From Gammaproteobacteria bacterium (GTDB taxonomy: Bacteria > Pseudomonadota > Gammaproteobacteria > Eutrophobiales > Eutrophobiaceae), in assembly GCA_016844485.1 (NCBI GenBank), contig JAENIZ010000036.1:12233-22415 (forward strand): DNA of 10,183 bases, in the 5' to 3' direction. Shown in pieces: positions 1-6,621 of this stretch. Position numbers and translations under genes: made by a program. Each line of letters opens with the position of its first letter. Within the stretch, counting starts at the first letter, position 1. The notes under the pieces were generated by a model, which did no database searches, had not been told where the DNA came from, and worked only from the letters and a program-made list of their open reading frames with translations.

Positions 1-81
1 CCTGGTTTTTTTGCAAGCCCCTTCGCTTTATAAAGGCGACATACTGCGTTATGTTGTTAATCAAGCATTATTGATATTTAT
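1..81. other. Left-edge stretch, no identified gene
   Basis: These bases precede ibaG. No complete ORF lies here. Two plus-strand frames are open from the left edge and close at about base 33 and base 120, so one could be the tail of an upstream gene, but neither tail resembles a family I recognise. In related bacteria ibaG often follows the mla phospholipid-transport genes or an ABC transporter; that is background knowledge and is not visible here. Confidence 0.3.
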
Positions 82-83
82 AT

Positions 84-90
84 GGAGAGG
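84..90 (+). promoter_or_regulatory. Ribosome binding site that sets the ibaG start
   Basis: GGAGAGG lies 3 to 6 bases before the GTG at 94. It sits inside the reading frame if the upstream ATG at 82 were used, and that ATG has no purine-rich sequence before it. This favours GTG 94 as the true start. Confidence 0.55.
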
Positions 91-93
91 TTC

Positions 94-345
94 GTGGAGA
101 TCGACGCAATCAGGCAGATGATCGAAAATGGAATACCGGGATCGATGGTTATCGTGGATGGTGATGGCACTCATTTTCAGGCCGTGGTAGTGAGCGAAGA
201 TTTTTTTGGCAAATCCATGGTGCAACAACACCAGATGGTATACAAAACTTTAGGGAATAAGATGGGTAGGGAAATTCATGCATTGTCCATACAAACCTAT
301 ATCCCGACAGAATGGGATGCGCAGAAAGGGTTACGCGTGACCTAG
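94..345 (+). CDS. ibaG: BolA family protein IbaG
   Basis: This is a small BolA-fold protein of 83 residues from the GTG start. Family members bind monothiol glutaredoxins and [2Fe-2S] clusters and are linked to iron-sulfur trafficking and acid response; in E. coli the gene beside murA is ibaG (yrbA). Visible signatures are the VDGDGTHF segment, a central HQMVY stretch and the C-terminal IHALSIQTYIP motif with its conserved histidine, followed by EW. From GTG 94 the N-terminus (EIDAIRQMIENGIPG) has the length usual for the family. The alternative ATG at 82 adds four residues (87 in total) and lacks a ribosome binding site. The stop is 5 bases before murA, so the two genes are probably co-transcribed, the pairing seen widely in gamma- and betaproteobacteria. 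Confidence 0.9.
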   Translation: MEIDAIRQMIENGIPGSMVIVDGDGTHFQAVVVSEDFFGKSMVQQHQMVYKTLGNKMGREIHALSIQTYIPTEWDAQKGLRVT

Positions 346-350
346 CAATC

Positions 351-1610
351 ATGGATAAATTGATTATTCGAGGCGGTGTCCCGCTTTGCGGTGAAATTAA
401 TATATCGGGCGCAAAAAATGCGGCACTGCCGATCCTCGCTGCAACAATACTGGCTGATGGTCCGGTCACAGTCGGCAATGTGCCGCACCTGCACGATATC
501 ACGACCACAATGGAGTTGCTCGGCAGGATGGGCTCGCAACTGACTGTCGATGAACGCATGAATATTGAGGTCGACAGCAGCAATATTACGGAATTTTTTG
601 CCCCTTATGAGCTGGTGAAGACCATGCGTTCTTCCATACTGGTGTTGGGCCCACTGCTTGCACATTATGGCAAGGCGGATGTTTCATTACCCGGCGGCTG
701 CGCCATTGGATCGAGACCGGTAAATTTGCACCTCAGGGGATTGGCCAGCATGGGAGCGGAGATTCAGGTTCAGGGCGGATATATACGTGCCAGTGCCAAA
801 CGTCTGAGGGGTGTCCATATTACTATGGATTTAGTAACTGTAACCGGTACCGAAAACCTGATGATGGCAGCAACTCTTGCCAGTGGCACGACTATTATTG
901 AAAACGCTGCACGTGAACCTGAGGTTATTGATCTGGCCAATTGCCTGATCAGTATGGGGGCCAGGATAAACGGGGCGGGGACTGACAGGATTGAGATCGA
1001 GGGCGTGGATGCGCTGTCCGGTACCCGGTATAACATTCTGCCTGATCGCATAGAGACGGGAACATATCTGGTCGCCGCTGCGATGACCGGGGGCCGGGTG
1101 AAATTAAAGAATACCCGGCCCGAATTGCTGGATGCGGTACTCGCCAAACTCACTGAGGCTGGTGCAGAAATCAGTTGTGACGAGAAATCCATCACCCTGG
1201 ATATGGTGGGACGCAAGCCCAGGGCCGTTGATGTTCATACCTCGCCCTTTCCCGGTTTTCCGACCGATATGCAGGCACAATTCACTGCCATGAATTGCAT
1301 AGCAACCGGGACTGGCACAATAACCGAGTCTGTCTTTGAAAATCGTTTCATGCATATCCAGGAACTGCAACGCATGGGAGCAAACCTGAAGCTTGAAGGT
1401 AATACAGCGATAAGCAGCGGGGTTGAAAAACTGATGAGTGCGCCGGTAATGGCCACCGATCTCCGCGCGTCAGCAAGTCTCGTTCTTGCGGGTCTTGTGG
1501 CTGAAGGTGAAACTGTAATCGACCGTATTTATCATATAGACCGTGGATATGAGACCATTGAAGAAAAACTGGCTCAGCTGGGCGCACATATTAAGCGAGT
1601 ACCCGCGTAA
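351..1610 (+). CDS. murA: UDP-N-acetylglucosamine 1-carboxyvinyltransferase MurA
   Basis: MurA transfers enolpyruvate from PEP to UDP-GlcNAc, the first committed step of peptidoglycan synthesis, in the cytoplasm. The 419-residue product equals the E. coli length. Lys22-Asn23 in the SGAKNAALP motif bind substrate. The catalytic loop PGGCAIGSRP carries Cys117, matching E. coli Cys115, the target of fosfomycin, so the enzyme should be of the fosfomycin-sensitive Cys type. The later FPTDMQAQF segment carries the conserved catalytic Asp, and the C-terminus has the usual RIYHIDRGYE block. The frame is open upstream to an ATG at 312 inside ibaG, but ATG 351 gives the family N-terminus MDKLIIRGG and follows the ibaG stop by 5 bases. 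No strong ribosome binding site is visible at 351, so translation is probably coupled to ibaG. Confidence 0.97.
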   Translation: MDKLIIRGGVPLCGEINISGAKNAALPILAATILADGPVTVGNVPHLHDITTTMELLGRMGSQLTVDERMNIEVDSSNITEFFAPYELVKTMRSSILVLGPLLAHYGKADVSLPGGCAIGSRPVNLHLRGLASMGAEIQVQGGYIRASAKRLRGVHITMDLVTVTGTENLMMAATLASGTTIIENAAREPEVIDLANCLISMGARINGAGTDRIEIEGVDALSGTRYNILPDRIETGTYLVAAAMTGGRVKLKNTRPELLDAVLAKLTEAGAEISCDEKSITLDMVGRKPRAVDVHTSPFPGFPTDMQAQFTAMNCIATGTGTITESVFENRFMHIQELQRMGANLKLEGNTAISSGVEKLMSAPVMATDLRASASLVLAGLVAEGETVIDRIYHIDRGYETIEEKLAQLGAHIKRVPA

Positions 1611-1685
1611 TACTATCCCTTGGTATATTTAGCAGGCCGGTAAGATAGTCTTGGTTTTTTTAGATCATTAGGATTAATAACGAAT

Positions 1686-2321
1686 ATGTCTGATAACGTC
1701 ACTATTGCCATCTCCAAAGGGCGAATCTTTACTGAAGCCTTGCCGTTATTGGCCGGGTTGAATATTCGTCCTGAGCAGGACCCCGACGTCACCCGTAAGT
1801 TGATCCTGACTACGAATCAACCCGATGTGAAATTGATTGTTGTGCGCGCAACAGATGTTCCCACCTATGTTGAATATGGTGCTGCCGATATGGGGATTGC
1901 GGGCAAGGATGTATTGATGGAGTACACAGGCAATGGCGTGTATGAACCATTGGATCTGCAGATTGCACGGTGCAAGATGGTTCTGGCGGCGCCAAAGAAT
2001 TCAAAAGAAATCAATGGCCGGTTGCGGGTGGCCACTAAATACGTCATTACCACACGTAATTACTTTGCTGATCAGGGCAGACAGGTCGAAATTATCAAAT
2101 TATATGGTTCCATGGAGTTGGCACCGGTATTAGGTCTGGCAGATCAAATTGTTGATCTTATGGATACCGGTAATACCTTGAGGGCAAACGGTCTGGTACC
2201 CATTGCGACAATCGCGGAGATCAGCTCCCGTATTATCGTCAACAAGGCGTCCATGAAGATGAAACATGAGCTTATCAAGCCCATGCTGAAGAAATTGGCT
2301 GCCGTGGTAAATAAAACATGA
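1686..2321 (+). CDS. hisG: ATP phosphoribosyltransferase, short form (HisG-S)
   Basis: HisG condenses ATP with PRPP to give phosphoribosyl-ATP, the first and feedback-controlled step of histidine synthesis. At 211 residues this is the short form, which lacks the C-terminal ACT-like regulatory domain of the roughly 300-residue E. coli enzyme. Short forms work as a hetero-octamer with HisZ, a paralogue of histidyl-tRNA synthetase, which is not in this window. The PRPP-binding loop is clear at residues 157-170 (DLMDTGNTLRANGL), and the N-terminal SKGRIF and central AADMGIAGKD segments are typical. ATG 1686 follows a TAGGA ribosome binding site at 1669-1673. The 75 bp between murA and hisG contain a T-run but no convincing terminator or promoter. 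The stop overlaps the hisD start by 4 bases. Confidence 0.96.
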   Translation: MSDNVTIAISKGRIFTEALPLLAGLNIRPEQDPDVTRKLILTTNQPDVKLIVVRATDVPTYVEYGAADMGIAGKDVLMEYTGNGVYEPLDLQIARCKMVLAAPKNSKEINGRLRVATKYVITTRNYFADQGRQVEIIKLYGSMELAPVLGLADQIVDLMDTGNTLRANGLVPIATIAEISSRIIVNKASMKMKHELIKPMLKKLAAVVNKT

Positions 2322-3613
2322 ATATAAGACGGTTGAACAGTACAGATGCTGATTTTTCCCGGCAATTGCAATTACTGTTATCAGGTAGTGATAAACCTGA
2401 CGCCGGACTCATCGCAACTGTAGAAACCATCCTTGCTGATGTGCGCGAGCGTGGTGATGACGCATTGCTGGAATATACGAAACGGTTTGATCATTACAAT
2501 GCGACTGTAAGTGATTTGGAGATCCCTGCAGCGACTTTGGGTAAGGCAGCGTCCGGGATGAGGGACGAACTGCGTCAAAGTCTGGAAGCAGCAGCGGAAC
2601 GCATACAATCCTATCACGAACGGCAGAAGCTGGCTTCGTGGTCTTACAAGGACAAAGATGGAACTACTCTCGGGCAACAGATCACGCCGCTTGACCGGGT
2701 AGGTGTCTATGTCCCCGGCGGCAAGGCCGCTTATCCTTCCTCGGTATTGATGAATGTCATCCCTGCCAAGGTGGCAGGCGTGAACGAAATCATTATGGTT
2801 ACACCGACAGCGCATGGTGAACTTAACCCTTTGGTCCTTGCTGCCGCCAGTATAGCGGGTGTGGATCGGGTATTTTCCGTTGGTGGTGCCCAGGCGATTG
2901 CGGCGCTTGCCTACGGGACTGAAACTGTTCCCAAAGTAGACAAGATTGTGGGACCGGGTAACCGCTATGTGGCCACAGCCAAACGCATGGTGTTTGGCAG
3001 TGTGGGCATAGATATGATCGCAGGTCCTTCAGAAGTGCTTATTATTTGTGATGGTAAAAGTAATCCGGATTGGGTGACCATGGATCTGTTTGCCCAGGCC
3101 GAGCATGATGAAGAGGCTTGTGCAATCTTAATCTGTCCTGAAGCCTCTTTCCTTGACGCTGTCGCGGGGAGCATCAAGAATTTACTGCCGGAGATGGAAC
3201 GGGCGGGGATCATTCAGTCTTCGCTTGAGAGGAACGGTGCATTGATTCTGGCACAGGATATGAATGAAGCCATTCAGCTGGCAAATCATATTGCCCCAGA
3301 GCATCTCGAACTCGCAGTGGAAGATCCGGAGCGACTGCTGCCCGAAATCCGTCATGCCGGGGCGATTTTCATGGGACGTTACACGGCTGAGGTGCTGGGA
3401 GACTATTGTGCGGGCCCCAATCATGTGTTGCCCACATCACGTACGGCGCGTTTCTCTTCACCTCTGGGGGTGTATGATTTTCAAAAACGTTCATCTGTCA
3501 TTATGTGCACGGAAAAATCAGCATCCAAAATGGCCGCACTTGCCTCTGTGCTTGCACGGGGAGAAGGTTTGACCGCCCACGCCCGTTCAGCCGAGTACAG
3601 GATCAAACACTAG
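2318..3613 (+). CDS. hisD: Histidinol dehydrogenase HisD
   Basis: HisD is the zinc- and NAD-dependent enzyme that oxidises L-histidinol to histidine in two steps, ending the pathway. The product has 431 residues, close to the usual 430 or so. The VPGGKAAYPS and GGAQAIAALAYGT blocks are present, as is VGPGNRYVATAKR. Catalytic Glu328-His329 lie in IAPEHLEL. The likely zinc ligands are Gln260 and His263 (FAQAEHDEE), Asp362 (GDYCAGPNH) and His421 near the C-terminus, each one or two residues from its E. coli equivalent. Nothing key is missing. The ATG overlaps the hisG stop in an ATGA arrangement, which indicates translational coupling. Confidence 0.97.
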   Translation: MNIRRLNSTDADFSRQLQLLLSGSDKPDAGLIATVETILADVRERGDDALLEYTKRFDHYNATVSDLEIPAATLGKAASGMRDELRQSLEAAAERIQSYHERQKLASWSYKDKDGTTLGQQITPLDRVGVYVPGGKAAYPSSVLMNVIPAKVAGVNEIIMVTPTAHGELNPLVLAAASIAGVDRVFSVGGAQAIAALAYGTETVPKVDKIVGPGNRYVATAKRMVFGSVGIDMIAGPSEVLIICDGKSNPDWVTMDLFAQAEHDEEACAILICPEASFLDAVAGSIKNLLPEMERAGIIQSSLERNGALILAQDMNEAIQLANHIAPEHLELAVEDPERLLPEIRHAGAIFMGRYTAEVLGDYCAGPNHVLPTSRTARFSSPLGVYDFQKRSSVIMCTEKSASKMAALASVLARGEGLTAHARSAEYRIKH

Positions 3614-3619
3614 CAAAGG

Positions 3620-3644
3620 CATTTCCTTAAAGTTTAAGGAAATG
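3620..3644. repeat. Perfect 25-bp palindrome between hisD and hisC
   Basis: CATTTCCTTAAA at 3620-3631 is followed by one G and then its exact reverse complement TTTAAGGAAATG at 3633-3644. As RNA it can form an 11-bp stem with a 3-base loop. It starts 7 bases after the hisD stop. No run of T follows, so it is not a classical intrinsic terminator. A second, smaller inverted repeat (TCAG, AAAT, CTGA at 3663-3674) lies just downstream. Possible roles are an mRNA-stability hairpin, a protein-binding operator or a dispersed intergenic repeat. The function is not established. Confidence 0.7.
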
Positions 3645-3683
3645 TTATGGATGTCAACCCGGTCAGAAATCTGAGAAATTGCT

Positions 3684-4757
3684 GTGAATAACGTCAGACG
3701 CTGGATCAAACCCGCCATACAGGCAATGAAGGCCTATCAAGTGCCTGCCTCCACTGGAATGATCAAACTGGATGCCATGGAGAATCCCTATTCCTTGCCT
3801 GATGCATTGAAGCAGCAATGGTGTTCCGAATTAAAAAATGTCGAGGTCAACCGCTATCCGGATGCGCAGGCGGTTCTACTGAAGAAAAAGTTACGTGAGG
3901 TTATGGCTATCCCTGAAGACATGGGGATCGTGCTGGGCAATGGTTCTGATGAATTGATCCAGATCATTGCCATGGCACTGGCGCAACCTGACAGGACCTA
4001 TATTGCACCGGAACCCAGTTTCGTTATGTATCAGTACATAGCCGGAATAGTTGATGTTCGATTTGCCGGTGTACCACTCAACAACGATGATTTTTCTCTG
4101 GACAGAAATACCATGCTTGATGCCATTGAAGAGCATCAACCGGCAGTGATTTTTCTCGCCTATCCGAATAATCCGACGGGTAATCTTTTCGATAAAACCA
4201 TTATTATTGATGTCGTCCGGAATGCGCCGGGGCTGGTTGTGTTAGACGAGGCCTATCATGCCTATTCCAGAGAAAGTTTTATACCTCGACTGGACAGGTT
4301 CGAAAACCTGCTGGTGCTGCGGACACTTTCAAAATCGGGACTGGCGGGTTTGCGGCTGGGATTCCTTGCAGGATCCCCCGAATGGTTAAACGAATTCGAA
4401 AAGATACGCCTGCCTTACAACATCAATGTACTGTCACAAATGACAGCTGAATTTATTCTTTCACACCATGAGGTACTGGACGCACAGACACAGCAGGTTT
4501 GCCGAAGCCGGGAAACGCTCTTTTCAAATTTAATTCAAATTGACGGCATCCAGGTGTGGCCGAGTTCCGCGAATTTTATTTTATTCAGACCACGGGCGCA
4601 GAAGGCGAACGATATCTTTGCCGGCCTGCGACAGCAGGGCATATTGATCAAAAATCTGCACGGCAGCCATCCCGCGCTCAGTCAGTGTTTGCGTGTGACG
4701 GTGGGGACCGAGAGTGAAAACACTGCGTTTATCACCGCATTAAAGCAGCTGCTCTAG
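3684..4757 (+). CDS. hisC: Histidinol-phosphate aminotransferase HisC
   Basis: HisC is a PLP-dependent fold-type I transaminase that converts imidazole acetol phosphate and glutamate to histidinol phosphate and 2-oxoglutarate. The product has 357 residues. LDAMENPY near residue 30 is the usual substrate-binding start, YPNNPTGN lies at 160-167 and VLDEAYHAY at 186-194. The PLP lysine is Lys217 in TLSKSGLAGLRLGF. The start is GTG 3684, with GAGAA at 3673-3677 as a modest ribosome binding site. The more upstream in-frame ATGs at 3642 and 3651 run into a TGA at 3672. The start from 3684 matches the family pattern of a short tail before the AYQVP-type segment. No hisB follows; the next gene is convergent, its stop 7 bp away. 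Confidence 0.95.
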   Translation: MNNVRRWIKPAIQAMKAYQVPASTGMIKLDAMENPYSLPDALKQQWCSELKNVEVNRYPDAQAVLLKKKLREVMAIPEDMGIVLGNGSDELIQIIAMALAQPDRTYIAPEPSFVMYQYIAGIVDVRFAGVPLNNDDFSLDRNTMLDAIEEHQPAVIFLAYPNNPTGNLFDKTIIIDVVRNAPGLVVLDEAYHAYSRESFIPRLDRFENLLVLRTLSKSGLAGLRLGFLAGSPEWLNEFEKIRLPYNINVLSQMTAEFILSHHEVLDAQTQQVCRSRETLFSNLIQIDGIQVWPSSANFILFRPRAQKANDIFAGLRQQGILIKNLHGSHPALSQCLRVTVGTESENTAFITALKQLL

Positions 4758-4764
4758 TCCGGAA

Positions 4765-5901
4765 TCACTGGCCAAAGGAAGGCCGTTCAGCCACCTTTGC
4801 ACGCAACGTAATTTGCTCCCAGCCACGCATAAGCAAAATATCGATATCCGTACCCGGAACAAGCCTTGAAATCATCTGTATGGCCTGTTGTGGGTTACTG
4901 ACTGTCTGTCCCGCAACGCTGATGATAATATCACCCGGCATCATCCCTGCCTGATCCGCAGGTCCTCCATTTAAAATACCGGCTACCAGTACGCCGCCGT
5001 TTTGCAGTCCCGTTTCACGAAGTATGTCAGGAGACAGGATTTGAGCCTCGATACCGAGCCAACCCCTGACCACCCGGCCGTTGTTGATCAATTGTTGCAT
5101 TACCTCAAGGGCCAGGTTGACAGGGGTGGCGAGACCGATGCCCTGGGACCCCCCGGTATTGGAGATGATGGCAGTATTGATCCCGACAAGTTGACCAGTT
5201 GCAGTAATCAATGCGCCGCCGGAATTCCCTGGGTTAATATCGGCATCGGTCTGGATGAAATCTTCAAACGTGGTAATGCCCATGCTTTTGCGCCCTTTTG
5301 CGCTTACTATTCCCTGGGTAACAGTCTGTCCAAAGTCATATGGATTACCTATCGCGAGTACGACATCACCCACATTTAAGGCATCGGAATCGCCAACGGC
5401 GATGGAGGGAAGGTCGTCCAGCTCTATATGGAGTACGGCCAGATCGGTGTCGGTATCGATACCGATAACACGTGCTACAGACTGTCGTCCGTCATTCAAT
5501 GTCACACGAATTTCATCTTTATCCTGGATCACATGGGCGTTGGTCAGAATATAACCCTTCGGATTCATGATGACACCCGAGCCCAGATTGCTGTCGCGAC
5601 GTCTGTTTGGGGCGGGTTGCATTTGGCCAAAAAACCGCTGAAACAGCGGATCTTGAAACAGGGGGTTGACGTGCTGCTGATAAATCTTGCTGGCATAGAC
5701 ATTGACCACAGCTGGCGCAGCCAAATTTACTGCTATTCTGTATGAACCGACAATCGCAGTTGCAGTAGTATCTGACGGTTTGTTTGTATTGTGATTGGCT
5801 ATCTCAGGCCAGATGATCAGCAGAATAATGGCGGCAGCCAGGCCAACAAAAATGGATTGTAAAATGAACTTGAAAGATTGCTTAATATGCATTTTTTGCA
5901 T
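4765..5901 (-). CDS. algW: Membrane-anchored HtrA-type serine protease (DegS/AlgW class)
   Basis: This is a trypsin-like periplasmic protease of 378 residues. One hydrophobic segment at about 13-31 follows a positively charged N-terminus and probably stays as an inner-membrane anchor. The catalytic triad is visible: His123 (LTNAHVI), Asp153 (DTDLAVL) and Ser227 (NPGNSGGAL). A single PDZ domain spans about 280-370. One PDZ plus an anchor is the DegS/AlgW layout, whereas DegP and DegQ have two PDZ domains and a cleaved signal. DegS/AlgW senses misfolded outer-membrane proteins through the PDZ domain and makes the first cut in the anti-sigma factor RseA/MucA, releasing sigma-E/AlgU; that role is inferred from family and architecture. 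The position next to hisC matches algW in Pseudomonas as I recall it. A second ATG three codons in is an alternative start; neither has a clear ribosome binding site. Confidence 0.9.
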   Translation of the reverse strand: MQKMHIKQSFKFILQSIFVGLAAAIILLIIWPEIANHNTNKPSDTTATAIVGSYRIAVNLAAPAVVNVYASKIYQQHVNPLFQDPLFQRFFGQMQPAPNRRRDSNLGSGVIMNPKGYILTNAHVIQDKDEIRVTLNDGRQSVARVIGIDTDTDLAVLHIELDDLPSIAVGDSDALNVGDVVLAIGNPYDFGQTVTQGIVSAKGRKSMGITTFEDFIQTDADINPGNSGGALITATGQLVGINTAIISNTGGSQGIGLATPVNLALEVMQQLINNGRVVRGWLGIEAQILSPDILRETGLQNGGVLVAGILNGGPADQAGMMPGDIIISVAGQTVSNPQQAIQMISRLVPGTDIDILLMRGWEQITLRAKVAERPSFGQ

Positions 5902-6027
5902 TTTTTATACGGGGCCTGACAATATATTACGCATGTAAAATTGTATACTGAGGAAGTTGACTTGACATGTCATGGTATACTACAACGTCATTATGTAAAT
6001 TGCAGTTTTGAAATGGGGTAGCAGCAT
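5902..6027. promoter_or_regulatory. Divergent control region between algW/degS and petA
   Basis: This 126-bp AT-rich gap must hold the start signals for both divergent transcription units. Visible elements are two copies of GTATACT (5943-5949 and 5975-5981), a 10-bp palindrome TGACATGTCA at 5963-5972, and a near-repeat of ATGTAAAATTG (5933) and ATGTAAATTG (5993). I see no convincing promoter for the leftward gene. Confidence 0.6.
5973..5981 (+). promoter_or_regulatory. Possible extended -10 promoter for petABC
   Basis: TGGTATACT matches the extended -10 pattern (TG, one base, then a hexamer one mismatch from TATAAT). Upstream TTGACT at 5957-5962 and TTGACA at 5962-5967 look like -35 boxes, but their spacings of 13 and 8 bases are too short for a normal pairing. 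Transcription would start near 5988, about 40 bases before petA. Confidence 0.35.
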
Positions 6028-6621
6028 ATGCATGATGGGGAGATCGATAGACACCGGCGCCGTTTTCTGACCACTGCCGCTACAGTTGTCGGCGGTGTGG
6101 GGGTTGCTGCAAGCAGTATCCCTTTTATATCCACCATGATGCCCAGCGCGAAAACCAAGGCCATCGGCGCCCCGATTGAAGTGGATATCAGTGATATGAA
6201 ACCCGGCGAAAGAAAGACTGTGAAATGGCAAGGCAAGCCAGTCTGGATTTTAAGACGCAGCCAGGAAAATTTAAATGCATTGAGTTCACTGAATACTGAA
6301 GTCCGTGATCCGGATTCATCAGAGGAACAACAACCCCCTTACGCGAAAAATGAATACCGATCGATCAAGCCGGAATATCTGGTGGTGATTGGCCTGTGTA
6401 CACATCTGGGCTGTTCGCCAAGTTATGTTACAGCAGCTGATCAGGAGGACCTGGGGCCCGACTGGAAGGGTGGATTCTTCTGTCCTTGTCACGGCTCACG
6501 CTTTGATCTCGCGGGCCGGGTCTTTAAAGGCGTGCCTGCACCCGCCAATCTGGTTGTCCCACGTTATAGGTTCGTGACTGATACGCGTATTCTCCTCGGC
6601 GATGATACGGGAACAGGCTGA
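6028..6621 (+). CDS. petA: Ubiquinol-cytochrome c reductase Rieske iron-sulfur subunit
   Basis: PetA is the [2Fe-2S] subunit of cytochrome bc1; it takes the first electron from ubiquinol at the Qo site and passes it to cytochrome c1. The product has 197 residues. The N-terminal HRRRFLT (residues 9-15) followed by a hydrophobic stretch to about 36 is a twin-arginine-type signal anchor, as expected for a cofactor-loaded Rieske protein. Cluster ligands are Cys124 and His126 (CTHLGC) and Cys152 and His155 (CPCHGS); Cys129 and Cys154 should form the conserved disulfide. ATG 6028 follows TGGGGT at 6014-6019. The stop codon shares one base with the petB start, so the three pet genes form a tight operon. 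Confidence 0.97.
   Translation: MHDGEIDRHRRRFLTTAATVVGGVGVAASSIPFISTMMPSAKTKAIGAPIEVDISDMKPGERKTVKWQGKPVWILRRSQENLNALSSLNTEVRDPDSSEEQQPPYAKNEYRSIKPEYLVVIGLCTHLGCSPSYVTAADQEDLGPDWKGGFFCPCHGSRFDLAGRVFKGVPAPANLVVPRYRFVTDTRILLGDDTGTG

Noticed and set aside
11..34. TTGCAA and TATAAA resembling a promoter before ibaG
   Set aside because: The spacing is only 12 bases, too short for a normal sigma70 promoter.
149..1587. Several minus-strand ORFs across ibaG and murA
   Set aside because: They are shadows of well-supported plus-strand genes and have low-complexity translations without family motifs.
1620..1646. TTGGTA and TAAGAT as a possible hisG promoter
   Set aside because: Each box matches only 4 of 6 consensus bases, with 15-base spacing; too weak in AT-rich DNA.
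1651..1661. T-run between murA and hisG as a terminator
   Set aside because: No stable GC-rich stem precedes it.
4769..4785. GGCC-AAAGGAA-GGCC hairpin near the hisC/algW junction
   Set aside because: It has a 4-bp stem, lies inside the end of the protease gene and has no T-run on either side.
5002..5745. Three overlapping plus-strand ORFs of about 99 to 125 codons
   Set aside because: They lie antisense to the algW/degS gene, whose triad and PDZ domain are clear on the minus strand. Their translations resemble no family.
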